A stretch of 64,000 bases of DNA from an uncultured Alkaliphilus sp. (GTDB lineage: Bacteria > Bacillota > Clostridia > Peptostreptococcales > Natronincolaceae). The translations under genes were made by a program, and so were the position numbers. Positions 26,749-35,654 of the stretch are shown here, one piece after another. Within the stretch, counting starts at the first letter, position 1, and every line of letters starts with the position of its first letter. Below the pieces are notes generated by a model that saw only the letters and a program-made list of their open reading frames with translations, was not told the origin of the DNA and ran no database searches. The stretch lies in the NCBI GenBank assembly GCA_938074565.1, contig CALJEQ010000021.1, forward strand, positions 1 through 64,000, written 5' to 3'.

Positions 26749-27891
26749 ATGGAGATTGAGATACAGCATAATTTGGATGGATTGAAAAAAGTATCAGTTT
26801 TTGGTGAAATTGAAATAGAAGATGATGTAGAAACTATAATGGAATTATTGAATGTAGGAGAAGAAGAGAAGATACAAATCATATTTAATGATGCAACTGT
26901 TATTAAAAAAGCTATTATAGACAAACTCTATCTTCTCCAAAGAAAAAATCAAACTATAGTTCAAGTATGTAAACAATATTTGTTTACATATTTATTTAAA
27001 TTAGGTATTCGTTGTAAACTCATTAGTAAAGAAAAAATCAGTGGAAATAAAAGAAATAATCAATATTGTAAAGATTTTCAATTTAACAAGGTAGAAGTTA
27101 AGCACTTTCTAGAGGAAATTTTTCATTGTTATGGATATGATTACACCAACTATCAAGTAGAGAGTATAATGCGAAGAATAAAAATATCAATGGTAAGACA
27201 AGGTATAAGTAATTTTAATTTATTTAAAGAGTCTGTATTAATGGATGAAGGTTTATTTGAACAGTTATTTATTGACTTTTCAATAAATACAACAGAGTTT
27301 TTTAGAGACCCAGTTGTGTTTGCAGAAATAAGAGAAAAATTATTACCTTACCTAAATTCCTATGCCCATATTAAAGTATGGTGTGCGGGTTGCTCTACTG
27401 GACAAGAACCCTATTCACTGGCTATGGCACTACATGAAATGGATATGTTAGATAAGGTTCAAATTTATGCAACAGACATTAACCCTTATGTAATTCAAGA
27501 AGCTAAAAATGGATTATATCCATTGATGGGATTAGAGAATCATATACAAAATTATAGAAGGGCAAAGGGAAATAAGAGCTTTATGAAATACTTCAAAATG
27601 AATGGTGAATATATGGAAATAAGTGAATTATTAAAAAAAAATATTTTGTTTTTTCAACATAGCCTTATTGGAAGTGGTATATTAAATGAATTTCAATTAA
27701 TTTTATGTAGGAATGTACTCATTTATATTGAACCTATTTTACAGAAGAACATATTAGAAAACTTTTATCATTCTTTAGATTGGAACGGATTTTTAGTATT
27801 AGGAAAAAGTGAAGGAATAATAAACAACGAAGGTTCAGATTACTTTTATAGTTATCAAAACCCAGAAAGTAAAATTTTCAAGAGAAAGTAA
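26749..27891 (+). CDS. CheR-type SAM-dependent methyltransferase with an N-terminal STAS-like domain
   Basis: A 380-residue protein. The C-terminal two thirds is a CheR methyltransferase: the all-helical N-part with MRRIKISMVRQGI, then STTEFFRDP-type motif INTTEFFRDPVVF, the SAM loop VWCAGCSTGQEPYSLAM, ATDINPYVIQEA and LILCRNVLIYI. The first 95 or so residues alternate strands and helices in the manner of a STAS/anti-anti-sigma fold (LKKVSVFGEIEIED), which is unusual for CheR; that assignment is tentative. It starts 15 bp after the hybrid kinase, so the genes are co-transcribed. No chemoreceptor or CheB gene lies in the window, so the target is unknown. Confidence 0.88.
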   Translation: MEIEIQHNLDGLKKVSVFGEIEIEDDVETIMELLNVGEEEKIQIIFNDATVIKKAIIDKLYLLQRKNQTIVQVCKQYLFTYLFKLGIRCKLISKEKISGNKRNNQYCKDFQFNKVEVKHFLEEIFHCYGYDYTNYQVESIMRRIKISMVRQGISNFNLFKESVLMDEGLFEQLFIDFSINTTEFFRDPVVFAEIREKLLPYLNSYAHIKVWCAGCSTGQEPYSLAMALHEMDMLDKVQIYATDINPYVIQEAKNGLYPLMGLENHIQNYRRAKGNKSFMKYFKMNGEYMEISELLKKNILFFQHSLIGSGILNEFQLILCRNVLIYIEPILQKNILENFYHSLDWNGFLVLGKSEGIINNEGSDYFYSYQNPESKIFKRK

Positions 27892-27913
27892 TTAAGCTTA
27901 AAAGTAAATATTT

Positions 27914-27946
27914 AAACTGTATCTTATTTTGATACAGTTTTTTTTA
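27914..27946 (+). terminator. Terminator of the two-component module
   Basis: AAACTGTATC (27914-27923) pairs perfectly with GATACAGTTT (27931-27940), 7-nt loop, then a run of T. Confidence 0.9.
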
Positions 27947-28075
27947 TTAAGAAGCTAATGAAATGTTTTTATAGTTATTATATAAATCTATATACATGTT
28001 TAATGAAGGACTTTCATATATGATATAGAATAAGTATCATCAAACAAATATTTTAAGTAGTGGTGGAGGAAGGTT

Positions 28076-29383
28076 ATGAGTGTTGGAGTCAATGATGAAA
28101 TTAAAACAGATATAAATAAAATAGTATCTATAGAAGGTTTAACCGAGGAGTACTTAGACTTATGGTGGGGGATGAAGTCGGACTTTCCAAGTTTAGCAAA
28201 AGAAGTTAGTTTGTTTGATAAATATACTAATGAAAGAAAAGTAGAAAAGTTTAGAAAAACTCTTTCTAGCGAAATAAAGGGAATGACGAAAGAACAGGAA
28301 GAGTATGAAAATTACAGTAATAAAATATTAACAACACTAAAAGACTTTGAAAGTGGAATTATTGGATATGAAAACGGCTGTATAGACTTTTTTATTAATA
28401 GGGGTTATTTATCAATTACAGAAGAATTTATTAAGACAGTTAATGAGTTTGATGCTAGTATGGATGTTTATGAAGTATTTCAAGCCATTAGAAATGTATG
28501 GATTATGAATAGTATTCAAATATTACTTAAAATAGAAGTGGTATTGACCCCTTCTATTTTTGCTTACAGCATGTTATATCCTTATAGTGATAATTATTTA
28601 GATGATATAAATATAACGATGGATGATAAAATTAACTTTAATAAGAGGTTTAAAGAATGGTTAATAGGAAAAAAAGTAGCACCAATTAATCAAAATGAAA
28701 TGCACATTTATCATTTAATACAGAAAATCGAGGGACAGTATGATAGATTAACATTTCGGCAGGTTTTTGAAAGTTTAATCGCTATTCATGCAGCACAAGA
28801 GAGAAGTCTAATCCAACAACGGGGTAATTGCTTGCCCAATGAACGAAATATAATTGGAATTAGTTTTGAAAAGGGAGGAACTTCGGTTTTAGCAGATGGA
28901 TATTTGGTTAAAGGCGTTCTTTCGCAGGAAGAAGCATCTTTTATGTTTGGGTATGGGGTATTTTTACAGTTAATTGATGATTTACAAGACGTAGAAGAAG
29001 ATTTGAAGAATGGTAACATGACCATTTTTTCTCAAATTGCTTATAAGTTGCCACTAGATTCTTTGGTAAATAAATTGTTTTGGTTTATAGAAAAAGTTTT
29101 AAGTAAAACAAAAGAATTTAATACTAAAGATTCAGAAAAACTAATAGAGGTTATACGTGAAAGTTGTAATATTATGATTGTAGAGGCAATTTCAAAAAAT
29201 CCAAAAGTATTCAGTAGAGGTTATATAAAAAGAATGAAAAAACATACTATGTTTAGGTTTAGTTATTATAATAAATTAAAAAAGAAATTTTCAAAATCCT
29301 TTTCTTCAGAAGATATTAAAAAAATTTGCAAGGTGTTCCAAGAACAAAAACTTCAGAATAAAATTAATAACTGTGGGTATTAA
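28076..29383 (+). CDS. Class 1 isoprenoid-synthase-like enzyme
   Basis: An all-alpha 435-residue protein resembling trans-prenyltransferases/class I terpenoid synthases. A first Asp-rich motif occurs in SDNYLDDINI near residue 180 and a second in FLQLIDDLQDVEEDLKNG near residue 300. Their order and spacing match the two Mg-binding motifs of the fold, although neither is the textbook FARM/SARM. The N-terminal 100 residues and a basic C-terminal tail are not typical of housekeeping polyprenyl synthases. GGAGGAAGG lies before the ATG. No other isoprenoid gene is nearby, so substrate and product are unknown. It may be a small terpene or lipid-modifying enzyme. Confidence 0.7.
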   Translation: MSVGVNDEIKTDINKIVSIEGLTEEYLDLWWGMKSDFPSLAKEVSLFDKYTNERKVEKFRKTLSSEIKGMTKEQEEYENYSNKILTTLKDFESGIIGYENGCIDFFINRGYLSITEEFIKTVNEFDASMDVYEVFQAIRNVWIMNSIQILLKIEVVLTPSIFAYSMLYPYSDNYLDDINITMDDKINFNKRFKEWLIGKKVAPINQNEMHIYHLIQKIEGQYDRLTFRQVFESLIAIHAAQERSLIQQRGNCLPNERNIIGISFEKGGTSVLADGYLVKGVLSQEEASFMFGYGVFLQLIDDLQDVEEDLKNGNMTIFSQIAYKLPLDSLVNKLFWFIEKVLSKTKEFNTKDSEKLIEVIRESCNIMIVEAISKNPKVFSRGYIKRMKKHTMFRFSYYNKLKKKFSKSFSSEDIKKICKVFQEQKLQNKINNCGY

Positions 29384-29412
29384 ATATATAAATACGATGC
29401 AGGAGGAGCAAA

Positions 29413-29580
29413 ATGAAGGATAAACCTAAAAAATTATGCAAATTAATGAAAAAGGACATTGAGAAAGAAGAATTTCAAGAATACATAAAACTGATAAAAG
29501 ACGCCACTCATGTATGTAAAAAATGTGGGAGGGCATCAAATAATGAAAAGGGTCTTTGTAGCCCCAAAAAAATACAATAA
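29413..29580 (+). CDS. Small Cys-motif (zinc-ribbon-like) protein
   Basis: A 55-residue gene with AGGAGGAG 5 nt before the ATG, 29 bp after the isoprenoid-like gene. It starts MKDKPKKLCKLMKKDIEKEE and ends with a Cys cluster (VCKKCGRASNN, then LCSPKKIQ). The CxxC plus a third Cys, with a possible fourth ligand in LCKLM, resembles a small zinc or iron-sulfur site. Similar short proteins are familiar from clostridial genomes, but I know of no function for them. Confidence 0.7.
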   Translation: MKDKPKKLCKLMKKDIEKEEFQEYIKLIKDATHVCKKCGRASNNEKGLCSPKKIQ

Positions 29581-29673
29581 ATTAGGTAATAATATACAGA
29601 CATTAAAAAGTACTTCTATGTACAAAATAATATCGAGAAGTAAAGTATTATATTGTAAATGGAGGTAATGCAC

Positions 29674-29892
29674 ATGAGAAACTTATCAGAAACAGAAATA
29701 TTATCATTAACAGGCTTGTTAAGGATGGAAAAAGACGGTTTAGCTTTAACAAGGACATTACAATCTTTGATTTCAGATGATGATTTAAAAAAGGAATCAG
29801 AAGCTGGTATTTTAGCGTCTGAAGGAAGAATAAAAGCAATTCAACAATTCATTAATGAAAATCAAGTAACGACAACTGGGGAGGTACGATAA
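29674..29892 (+). CDS. Small helical protein, probable spore coat component
   Basis: A 72-residue all-helical protein. The start is ATG 29674 with GGAGGT 7 nt upstream; two earlier in-frame ATG codons (29659, 29668) overlap or crowd that site. The sequence (ETEILSLTGLLRMEKDGLAL, later SEGRIKAIQQFINEN) resembles the first half of CotF-like coat proteins. The next gene, which starts 1 bp after the stop, is the CotF-like partner, so the two are translationally linked and probably form one unit in the spore coat. Confidence 0.65.
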   Translation: MRNLSETEILSLTGLLRMEKDGLALTRTLQSLISDDDLKKESEAGILASEGRIKAIQQFINENQVTTTGEVR

Positions 29893-29893
29893 T

Positions 29894-30199
29894 ATGGCGT
29901 CTTTTCTTGGTAATATGGTAAAAGGAAACACCGATATAAATGATGAAGTGATAGTAAATACCCTTATGGGTAGTGCTGCTGCTGCTGCCAGTGCATATCT
30001 GACTGCTGCGTTAACAACTGCAACCCCAGAGCTTAGAGCTATGTATTCAGCCAGTGTAAATACTATGATTGCTAAAAATACAGCAATAGGAGATTTAGCA
30101 GTTACTAAAGGATGGGAAAAGCCTTATAACACACCATCACAAAAATTAACTGATGCATATAATAAGTCAAAAAGCGTAGTTGATTCAAGAGAAATGTAA
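29894..30199 (+). CDS. CotF-like spore coat protein
   Basis: A 101-residue protein of the coat F type. The core NTLMGSAAAAASAYLTAALT plus TTATPELRAMYSASVNTMIA and the tail KGWEKPYNTPSQKL match the ferritin-like helical pair and the conserved KGWY/KGWEKPY ending of these spore surface proteins. It is expected to be made in the mother cell during sporulation; no sporulation sigma-factor promoter could be fixed by eye. A strong terminator follows. Confidence 0.78.
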   Translation: MASFLGNMVKGNTDINDEVIVNTLMGSAAAAASAYLTAALTTATPELRAMYSASVNTMIAKNTAIGDLAVTKGWEKPYNTPSQKLTDAYNKSKSVVDSREM

Positions 30200-30218
30200 T
30201 TAAATATAAAACATTTAT

Positions 30219-30259
30219 AAATCTGTATTTTTGGAGTCCAAAAATACAGATTTTATTTT
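30219..30259 (+). terminator. Terminator of the coat gene pair
   Basis: A long stem of about 16 bp pairs 30219-30234 with 30238-30253 (AAATCTGTATTTTTGG with CCAAAAATACAGATTT), followed by T-rich sequence. Confidence 0.9.
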
Positions 30260-30331
30260 TACAAACTTAAATTTATTTTTATTATTGAGAGGTTATGATA
30301 AAAAGAAGAAGTAAATTAGATAGAAGAAAAT

Positions 30332-30372
30332 AAAAAAAGGGACATAGAGTTTAACTTCTACGCCCTTTTTAT
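30332..30372 (-). terminator. Terminator of the SH3-CAP lipoprotein gene
   Basis: On the minus strand AAAAAGGGCGTAGA pairs imperfectly with CTATGTCCCTTTTT and is followed by a T run (plus-strand A run at 30332-30338). Confidence 0.65.
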
Positions 30373-30375
30373 TAT

Positions 30376-31332
30376 TTATCTAGGTTTACTAATAAACATC
30401 TGTGTATAAATGTAACCATATCGCTCGCTAGATCTTACGCCAATACCCACATGGGTAAAGTCAGCATTTAATATATTTTGGCGATGACCACTGGAGTTCA
30501 TTAATGCCACATGAGCATTATCAACAGTGTTGTTTCCAGCTAAGTTTTCTCCTGCATGTAAATATTTAATACCAAAACTGTCTAACATCTCAAAGGGACT
30601 TCCGTAAGTGGGGGAATAATGACTGAAATAATCATTATCTACCATATCTTGAGACTTTACGCCAGCAACTTTTGCCACTTCGTTATCAATTTCAAGGGTT
30701 GGTAGTCCATTTTTTTCTCTTTCTTGATTAATTAAACTAACCATTTCCTGTGCTTGGTTGCCTAAGTCACCTACGGGTGCTGGAGCTATATTTCTTTCGT
30801 TTTGTTGTCCTACTTCCATTCGCTGAGGAGTATCGTCTTCTATAGCTTCTCTTGGAGCAGGAGGACCTTCTGGCTCAAGTCCTTCTGGTTGGGGAAAAAC
30901 ATCAGGAACAAAATATTTCTGTTCTCCCTCTGCTGGGTTGGTATCATCAGGATCATTATCTCCTTCGTCTACCCTATCCAATGGCAAATGGGGTGATTCC
31001 CCATCTTTAACAATAGGTTCAGCTTTTTCTGTTTCAATACTTCCAACTTGGTTGTTATCTAATTGAATAACATACCAATTGCCAACTTGATCTAATACTC
31101 TAACTACATCATCTCTGTTTAGAGTAGCTATTGTATTAAAGTCCATTCCCATGCCTTCTTTAACATCAGCAGTGTCAGCTATTATTCTACAGTGCTCTAC
31201 CGGTGCAGTATGGAAGATGGATGATTGTCTGGTTGCCAATGGCTCATCTGACTTAGGCTTTTCTCTAGGACTGCCACATGCAGTTAACATAAGTAAAGAT
31301 AAAACTAATAAAAATAAACTTTTTTTCTTCAT
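30376..31332 (-). CDS. Lipoprotein with SH3 and CAP (SCP/YkwD) domains
   Basis: An exported 318-residue protein. A lipoprotein signal ends in LTAC with the lipidated Cys at residue 19. An SH3-type domain follows at about residues 48-110 (VLDQVGNWYVIQLDNNQVG), then an acidic and Pro-rich linker, then a C-terminal CAP domain from about residue 195. The CAP domain shows the expected NDYFSHYSP, HAGENLA and SGHRQNIL histidine/glutamate motifs. Proteins of this YkwD type are common in spore formers, often linked to the cell wall or spore envelope; the activity is not settled. It is monocistronic on the minus strand. Confidence 0.88.
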   Translation of the reverse strand: MKKKSLFLLVLSLLMLTACGSPREKPKSDEPLATRQSSIFHTAPVEHCRIIADTADVKEGMGMDFNTIATLNRDDVVRVLDQVGNWYVIQLDNNQVGSIETEKAEPIVKDGESPHLPLDRVDEGDNDPDDTNPAEGEQKYFVPDVFPQPEGLEPEGPPAPREAIEDDTPQRMEVGQQNERNIAPAPVGDLGNQAQEMVSLINQEREKNGLPTLEIDNEVAKVAGVKSQDMVDNDYFSHYSPTYGSPFEMLDSFGIKYLHAGENLAGNNTVDNAHVALMNSSGHRQNILNADFTHVGIGVRSSERYGYIYTQMFISKPR

Positions 31333-31588
31333 ATAAGAGCCTCCAGTATAGATAAGTTTTTTAGAATGTTCTAATATATTATTAGTAATTTTCTTAAAAA
31401 TATTTTTTTAATGTAATGTTAAATTATGTAATAAGTTTTGTAATAGAAACTTAGAAATCTAGAAACCTATATAATAAAAAAAACCACAAATTGTATTATA
31501 ATTATTTTTCCATTATTTTTAACAAGGTATTTAGTAGGTGCACGTAGAAACCAACTAACAATAAGCAAATAGGGAAAGGAATTATAAT

Positions 31589-33388
31589 ATGAAGAAAAGT
31601 GTAGGATTTATATCTGTAGGGTTGATTGTTTTTCTCCTAATTGTCACCAAAGTTTTAAATTTACCAACAGTTTTATTAAGGGCAGATAGTGGAATTAACT
31701 ACTATAATAATTATAAAAAATATGAACACAAAATTAATGAAGAACCATTAAAATACTTGGAAGTTTTAGTAAAATTAAAAGACGATAATCTTGAGTTTAA
31801 TAATGATGTACTTGAAAACTTAGCCTTAAGAAAAGATTTAGTTGGTTATCAGTCAAACTTTGTTCTTATTGAAAGGGCAAAAAAGCAACAAATAGATGCC
31901 AGTCCATATTATAAAAGGATTATTCAATTATTAGATTCAAAAGAGAATAAACGCCAGTTTGCAGATTATATGAGGGAACAAAAAAAAGAACAAGAGGCAG
32001 TAACTATTTATTTAGAATTATTACAAGATAAAGAAGTGATGGCAATATTAACGGAAATGGAAGTGGATGAAGAAATAATATTTGAAGCTTTAATGAAACA
32101 AAAACAATGGCAGGTAGCTTTAGAATTGTTAGAAAAACAATTTCAAAAAGATATTAATAATGATAAAAAAATAAAGTTGCAAAAACAATATGTAAGAGTA
32201 TTAGGGGAATTGGGTCGCTATCAAGAAGCTTTAGACGTATTTAAGGATTTACTGCAAAAAACTCAGTTGGATTCAGATACTAGTTGGTGGTTTGCCCGTA
32301 GTTTAGAAGGTGTAGGAGAAACAAAAAAAGCAAAAGAAATTTATTTGTCTTTGGGTGAGGGAGGAACTTATCGTGGTGGATTTCTTTTACAAAAAGAGGG
32401 GAAGATAGAAGCAGCAGCAGAAATTTTTAGCAGTAGTTTAGAGGCGGAGTCTCTTTGGAGAGGTGCAAAACTTTGGGAAGAATTAGGTCATATAGATAAG
32501 TCTTTGGAGTTATATCTAAATATGGCGAGGGAAACTGGCACATACCAAAATGATGCTGCCTATAGAGCCTATATTTTAATGAGTAGAAATAATCCTAATG
32601 ATTCACGAAAAGAAGAGATGCTTAAAATACTGGAAAAATATCCTGCTTGGATGAATAGGCTAAAGAAAGAAACCCAGTGGGAAGATATTATAGAAGTAAA
32701 ATACAATGAAAAACCAATGTTTTTACAAAGGGTAGACCTGTTTAAGGAATTAGGAGAGAGTCATTTGGCAGATTTGGAGTTAGCCATAGGAGAAAGAAAC
32801 ACAACTATTATAGAGAAGTTAGCTTTAGGAGATTATTATTTGCAACAGGGAGAAAATTATATAGCTGTTAGGTGGGGTATAAGGGCTTTAAAGGAAGAAA
32901 AAAGTAGACTAGCCTATGAACTAGCCTATCAACGACCATATGAAAAATTAGTAAGAGAAGCAGCGATAAAATATGGCATAGACCCCTATTTAATATGGGC
33001 TGTTATGAGGGAAGAAAGCCATTACAGAAAGGAAGCTGTTTCTTGGGTGGGAGCATTGGGGCTAATGCAAATTATGCCATCAACCGGAAAAGAGATTACC
33101 ACCGCATTAAAGGTTGATTTTAAAGAGGAAGATCTATTAATTCCACAAATTAACATTGAATTTGGTGCTTACTATATAAGTAAGATGTTGAATATGTTTT
33201 CGGGGGATATAGATAAAGCTTTAGCAGCCTATAATGGTGGACCAGGAAATGTACGAAAATGGAGTAAAAGTAAGCTGGGGATAGAAAAAGAAGATTTTCA
33301 AACAGCAATAGTATTTTTAGAAACCCAGCAATATACCACAAAGGTTAAAAATTCTTACTATATTTATAAATGGTTCTATGGTGAATAG
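31589..33388 (+). CDS. Membrane-anchored lytic transglycosylase with TPR-like region
   Basis: A 599-residue peptidoglycan-cleaving enzyme. It has an N-terminal membrane anchor (residues about 5-24), a long alpha-helical TPR-like region (for example EKQFQKDINNDKK and LGRYQEALDVFKDLL), and a C-terminal SLT domain from about residue 455. The SLT domain shows YGIDPYLIWAVMREESHY with the catalytic Glu, GALGLMQIMPSTG and ALAAYNGGPGNVRKW. This is the Slt70-like layout seen in Gram-positive bacteria. AAAGGAA precedes the ATG. The 256 bp before it hold no recognisable signal. Confidence 0.92.
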   Translation: MKKSVGFISVGLIVFLLIVTKVLNLPTVLLRADSGINYYNNYKKYEHKINEEPLKYLEVLVKLKDDNLEFNNDVLENLALRKDLVGYQSNFVLIERAKKQQIDASPYYKRIIQLLDSKENKRQFADYMREQKKEQEAVTIYLELLQDKEVMAILTEMEVDEEIIFEALMKQKQWQVALELLEKQFQKDINNDKKIKLQKQYVRVLGELGRYQEALDVFKDLLQKTQLDSDTSWWFARSLEGVGETKKAKEIYLSLGEGGTYRGGFLLQKEGKIEAAAEIFSSSLEAESLWRGAKLWEELGHIDKSLELYLNMARETGTYQNDAAYRAYILMSRNNPNDSRKEEMLKILEKYPAWMNRLKKETQWEDIIEVKYNEKPMFLQRVDLFKELGESHLADLELAIGERNTTIIEKLALGDYYLQQGENYIAVRWGIRALKEEKSRLAYELAYQRPYEKLVREAAIKYGIDPYLIWAVMREESHYRKEAVSWVGALGLMQIMPSTGKEITTALKVDFKEEDLLIPQINIEFGAYYISKMLNMFSGDIDKALAAYNGGPGNVRKWSKSKLGIEKEDFQTAIVFLETQQYTTKVKNSYYIYKWFYGE

Positions 33389-33504
33389 TTTCCATAATAT
33401 AATAATAGAAAATTTAAATAATTTAAATGAAAATCTTCAGGTTTGCATACACTAGTTATAAGTAATATTAAAGACTAGTGGAGAAGACTTGGAGGTGTGT
33501 ATTG

Positions 33505-33987
33505 ATGAAGAGTATAACCTATGGTGAAATCAATTTTGACGAAGTTTGCCAAAAAATCAAAGAGTACACCAAAAAGGATTTAGAATATGATGTTGTTATT
33601 TCCGTTGGTACGGACTCTCAAAATATTGGTAATTTTACTAAAATAGTTACAGTAATTACTCTTGTAAGGAAATCCAAAGGGGGTATTTTCTTTTACGATA
33701 TTAGAAAGGTAAAAACCATTAAAAATTTAAGACAAAAAATATTGGTGGAAACCCAGTGTAGTTTAGACTTAGCAACTAAGTTAGGTGAGTTTTTGGAAAA
33801 AAACAACATGGACGTTCCCTTAGAGGTTCATATTGATATAGGGGCACAGGGGGAAACAAAATATTTAATAAAGGAAATTGCAGGTTGGGTAATGGGTTTA
33901 GGTTTTAAATGTTGTATGAAGCCAGACTCCTATGCTTCAACAGGTATAGCAGATAAAATTTCTAAAAGAGGAAGTCGGGTAGGTTAA
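33505..33987 (+). CDS. YkuK family protein (DUF458, RNase H-like fold)
   Basis: A 160-residue cytosolic protein of the YkuK family. It has the typical ISVGTDSQNIGN start of the RNase H-like core, VHIDIGAQGETKYLIKEIAG and the ending KPDSYASTGIADKISKR. The biochemical role is not established; the fold suggests a nuclease-like or nucleotide-binding protein, and homologues occur widely in spore formers. The start is ATG 33505, with GGAGGTG 7-13 nt upstream; the GTG at 33478 lies before the ribosome site. Confidence 0.85.
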   Translation: MKSITYGEINFDEVCQKIKEYTKKDLEYDVVISVGTDSQNIGNFTKIVTVITLVRKSKGGIFFYDIRKVKTIKNLRQKILVETQCSLDLATKLGEFLEKNNMDVPLEVHIDIGAQGETKYLIKEIAGWVMGLGFKCCMKPDSYASTGIADKISKRGSRVG

Positions 33988-34021
33988 AAAAATAGGTCAA
34001 TTTAATGACCTATTTTTTTAT
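33986..34021 (+). terminator. Terminator of the ykuK-like gene
   Basis: AAAAAAATAGGTCA (33986-33999) pairs with TGACCTATTTTTTT (34006-34019), 6-nt loop. Confidence 0.9.
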
Positions 34022-34234
34022 GCAATATTTTATAGTTGTATTAAAAAAAGTAACTATAAATAATGTTTTAATTTGTTAGATGCTGACTAAAACACTATTA
34101 TATTGAAGGTTTTTTAACGGAAAGTCAATAAATGAGTGGGATATAATGGTATAAATTTATTAAAATGGGGGGATTGTTATTATTTTTTAAAAGGATTTTG
34201 CGTATAAATAACTAATTATAATAAGATACCTTTT

Positions 34235-34272
34235 TTATATAAAGATTATTAAATTATATAAAGATTATTAAA
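34235..34272. repeat. Perfect 19-bp tandem repeat
   Basis: TTATATAAAGATTATTAAA occurs twice head to tail (34235-34253, 34254-34272), just upstream of the polysaccharide deacetylase gene. The rest of the 314-bp space from 34021 to 34334 is AT-rich and holds nothing else that I recognise. The repeat may lie in the promoter and 5' leader. Confidence 0.8.
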
Positions 34273-34334
34273 ACTTTTATTATAATCCTTACGTCTATAA
34301 TATGGGGGCTATTAGCAAAGAAAGAGGGAAGATG

Positions 34335-35237
34335 ATGAAAAATAAGATATTAACGTACATGATAATATTCGTAGCAATTATTTTAACAGCCAGCTCAGTA
34401 AGGGCATTAGAGTTATTCAAACAAAATGTACAGGTTTTTAATAATAAAGAAAACTCAACAGGGGAATTTCAAGAGAAACAGGAGGGTATGGAAGAAGTAC
34501 CTAAAAGTAATGAAATAGAAAGGGTTTTTAAAGATACGTATATAAGAAGAGAGAAACTAATTCAGAGCTATATCCATAGTATTACAAAGAAAAATAGAGA
34601 AAAAGTAGCTTATTTAACTTTTGATGATGGTCCTTCACCTAATGTAACTACAGAGATATTAGATATATTAAAGAGGGAGGACGCTAAAGCAACTTTTTTT
34701 GTAGTAGGTAGCAATGTTAAAGCATATCCCCATATCTTAAAGAGGATACATGAGGAAGGACATACTGTTGGAAATCATACCTACTCCCATAATTATAATA
34801 GGATTTATAAAAATCCCACCAATTATATAGAAGACTTACTAAAAGGTGAAGAAGCTATTAAATCTGTTTTAGGAGAAGATTATGAACTAACCCTTACGAG
34901 GTTTCCAGGAGGTTCTTTTGGTAATAAAAAGGAAAAGTTCCGCAAAAGTATTAATGAGGCTGGATATGTGTATATAGATTGGAATAGCTTAAATGGTGAT
35001 GGTGAAGGGGTAACCCTCTCAAAAGAGTATCTACTGGATCGTTTTGAACATACTTCTAAAGGGAAAGATGTGTTGGTCATATTGATGCATGATTCCTCGG
35101 TAAAAACCACGACAGTAGATTCATTAACTGCCATTATAAAAAAACTAAAAAGAGAGGGTTATAAACTTAAAGCATTACCTCAATTTATTGAGATTGAAGG
35201 GATTAAAGATAATGCAACTGAGACTTTAACCAACTAG
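34335..35237 (+). CDS. Polysaccharide deacetylase (NodB/CE4)
   Basis: A membrane-anchored or secreted de-N-acetylase (300 residues) acting on peptidoglycan or another amino-sugar polymer. After a signal/anchor (MKNKILTYMIIFVAIILTAS) and a charged linker comes the NodB domain with all five motifs: TFDDGPSP (catalytic and metal Asp), HTVGNHTYSH (metal His pair), RFPGGSFG, YIDWNSLNGDG and VILMHD. AGAGGG 7 nt upstream selects ATG 34335; the ATG at 34302 precedes this site. It lies with other wall-modifying genes but has its own transcript. Confidence 0.92.
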   Translation: MKNKILTYMIIFVAIILTASSVRALELFKQNVQVFNNKENSTGEFQEKQEGMEEVPKSNEIERVFKDTYIRREKLIQSYIHSITKKNREKVAYLTFDDGPSPNVTTEILDILKREDAKATFFVVGSNVKAYPHILKRIHEEGHTVGNHTYSHNYNRIYKNPTNYIEDLLKGEEAIKSVLGEDYELTLTRFPGGSFGNKKEKFRKSINEAGYVYIDWNSLNGDGEGVTLSKEYLLDRFEHTSKGKDVLVILMHDSSVKTTTVDSLTAIIKKLKREGYKLKALPQFIEIEGIKDNATETLTN

Positions 35238-35419
35238 AACTTAAAAAAATTGATAAGCATATCATAAAGATCATTGAAATGTTATATTAATAGAAGAGAA
35301 AATTAAACGTTGTTAAATAGATGTATTTCTCCAAAGTAAGATGAAAACAACACCCTAGAAGAAACCATTGAAATAGAGTAAAACAAAAAATTCTAACAAT
35401 TTTTAATGGAGGGTTGTAT

Positions 35420-35617
35420 ATGTTAAATGGAGTGAAAATTAGAGAAATAAGAACACTAAAGGGATATACAACTAAAGATGTAGCAAGATTTACTAATATA
35501 TCAAAAAGTTATATTGAAGAACTGGAAAGAGGTACAAAACAAAATCCTTCCTTCAATAAAATAGTGTCTATTGCCAAGGTGCTGGGGACAAAAGTAGATG
35601 AATTAATACTAGATTAA
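35420..35617 (+). CDS. Small XRE-type HTH regulator
   Basis: A 65-residue single-domain DNA-binding protein. The lambda-repressor fold is clear: VKIREIRTLKGYTTKDVARF, then ISKSYIEELERGTKQNPSF and VLGTKVDELILD. There is no ligand or dimer domain. ATG 35420 has GGAGGG 6 nt upstream; the earlier TTG at 35414 is next to that site. The target is unknown. A terminator follows, so it is monocistronic. Confidence 0.88.
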   Translation: MLNGVKIREIRTLKGYTTKDVARFTNISKSYIEELERGTKQNPSFNKIVSIAKVLGTKVDELILD

Positions 35618-35654
35618 CATGTAAAATTTTATAAAATACAGAGTGTTATAAATG

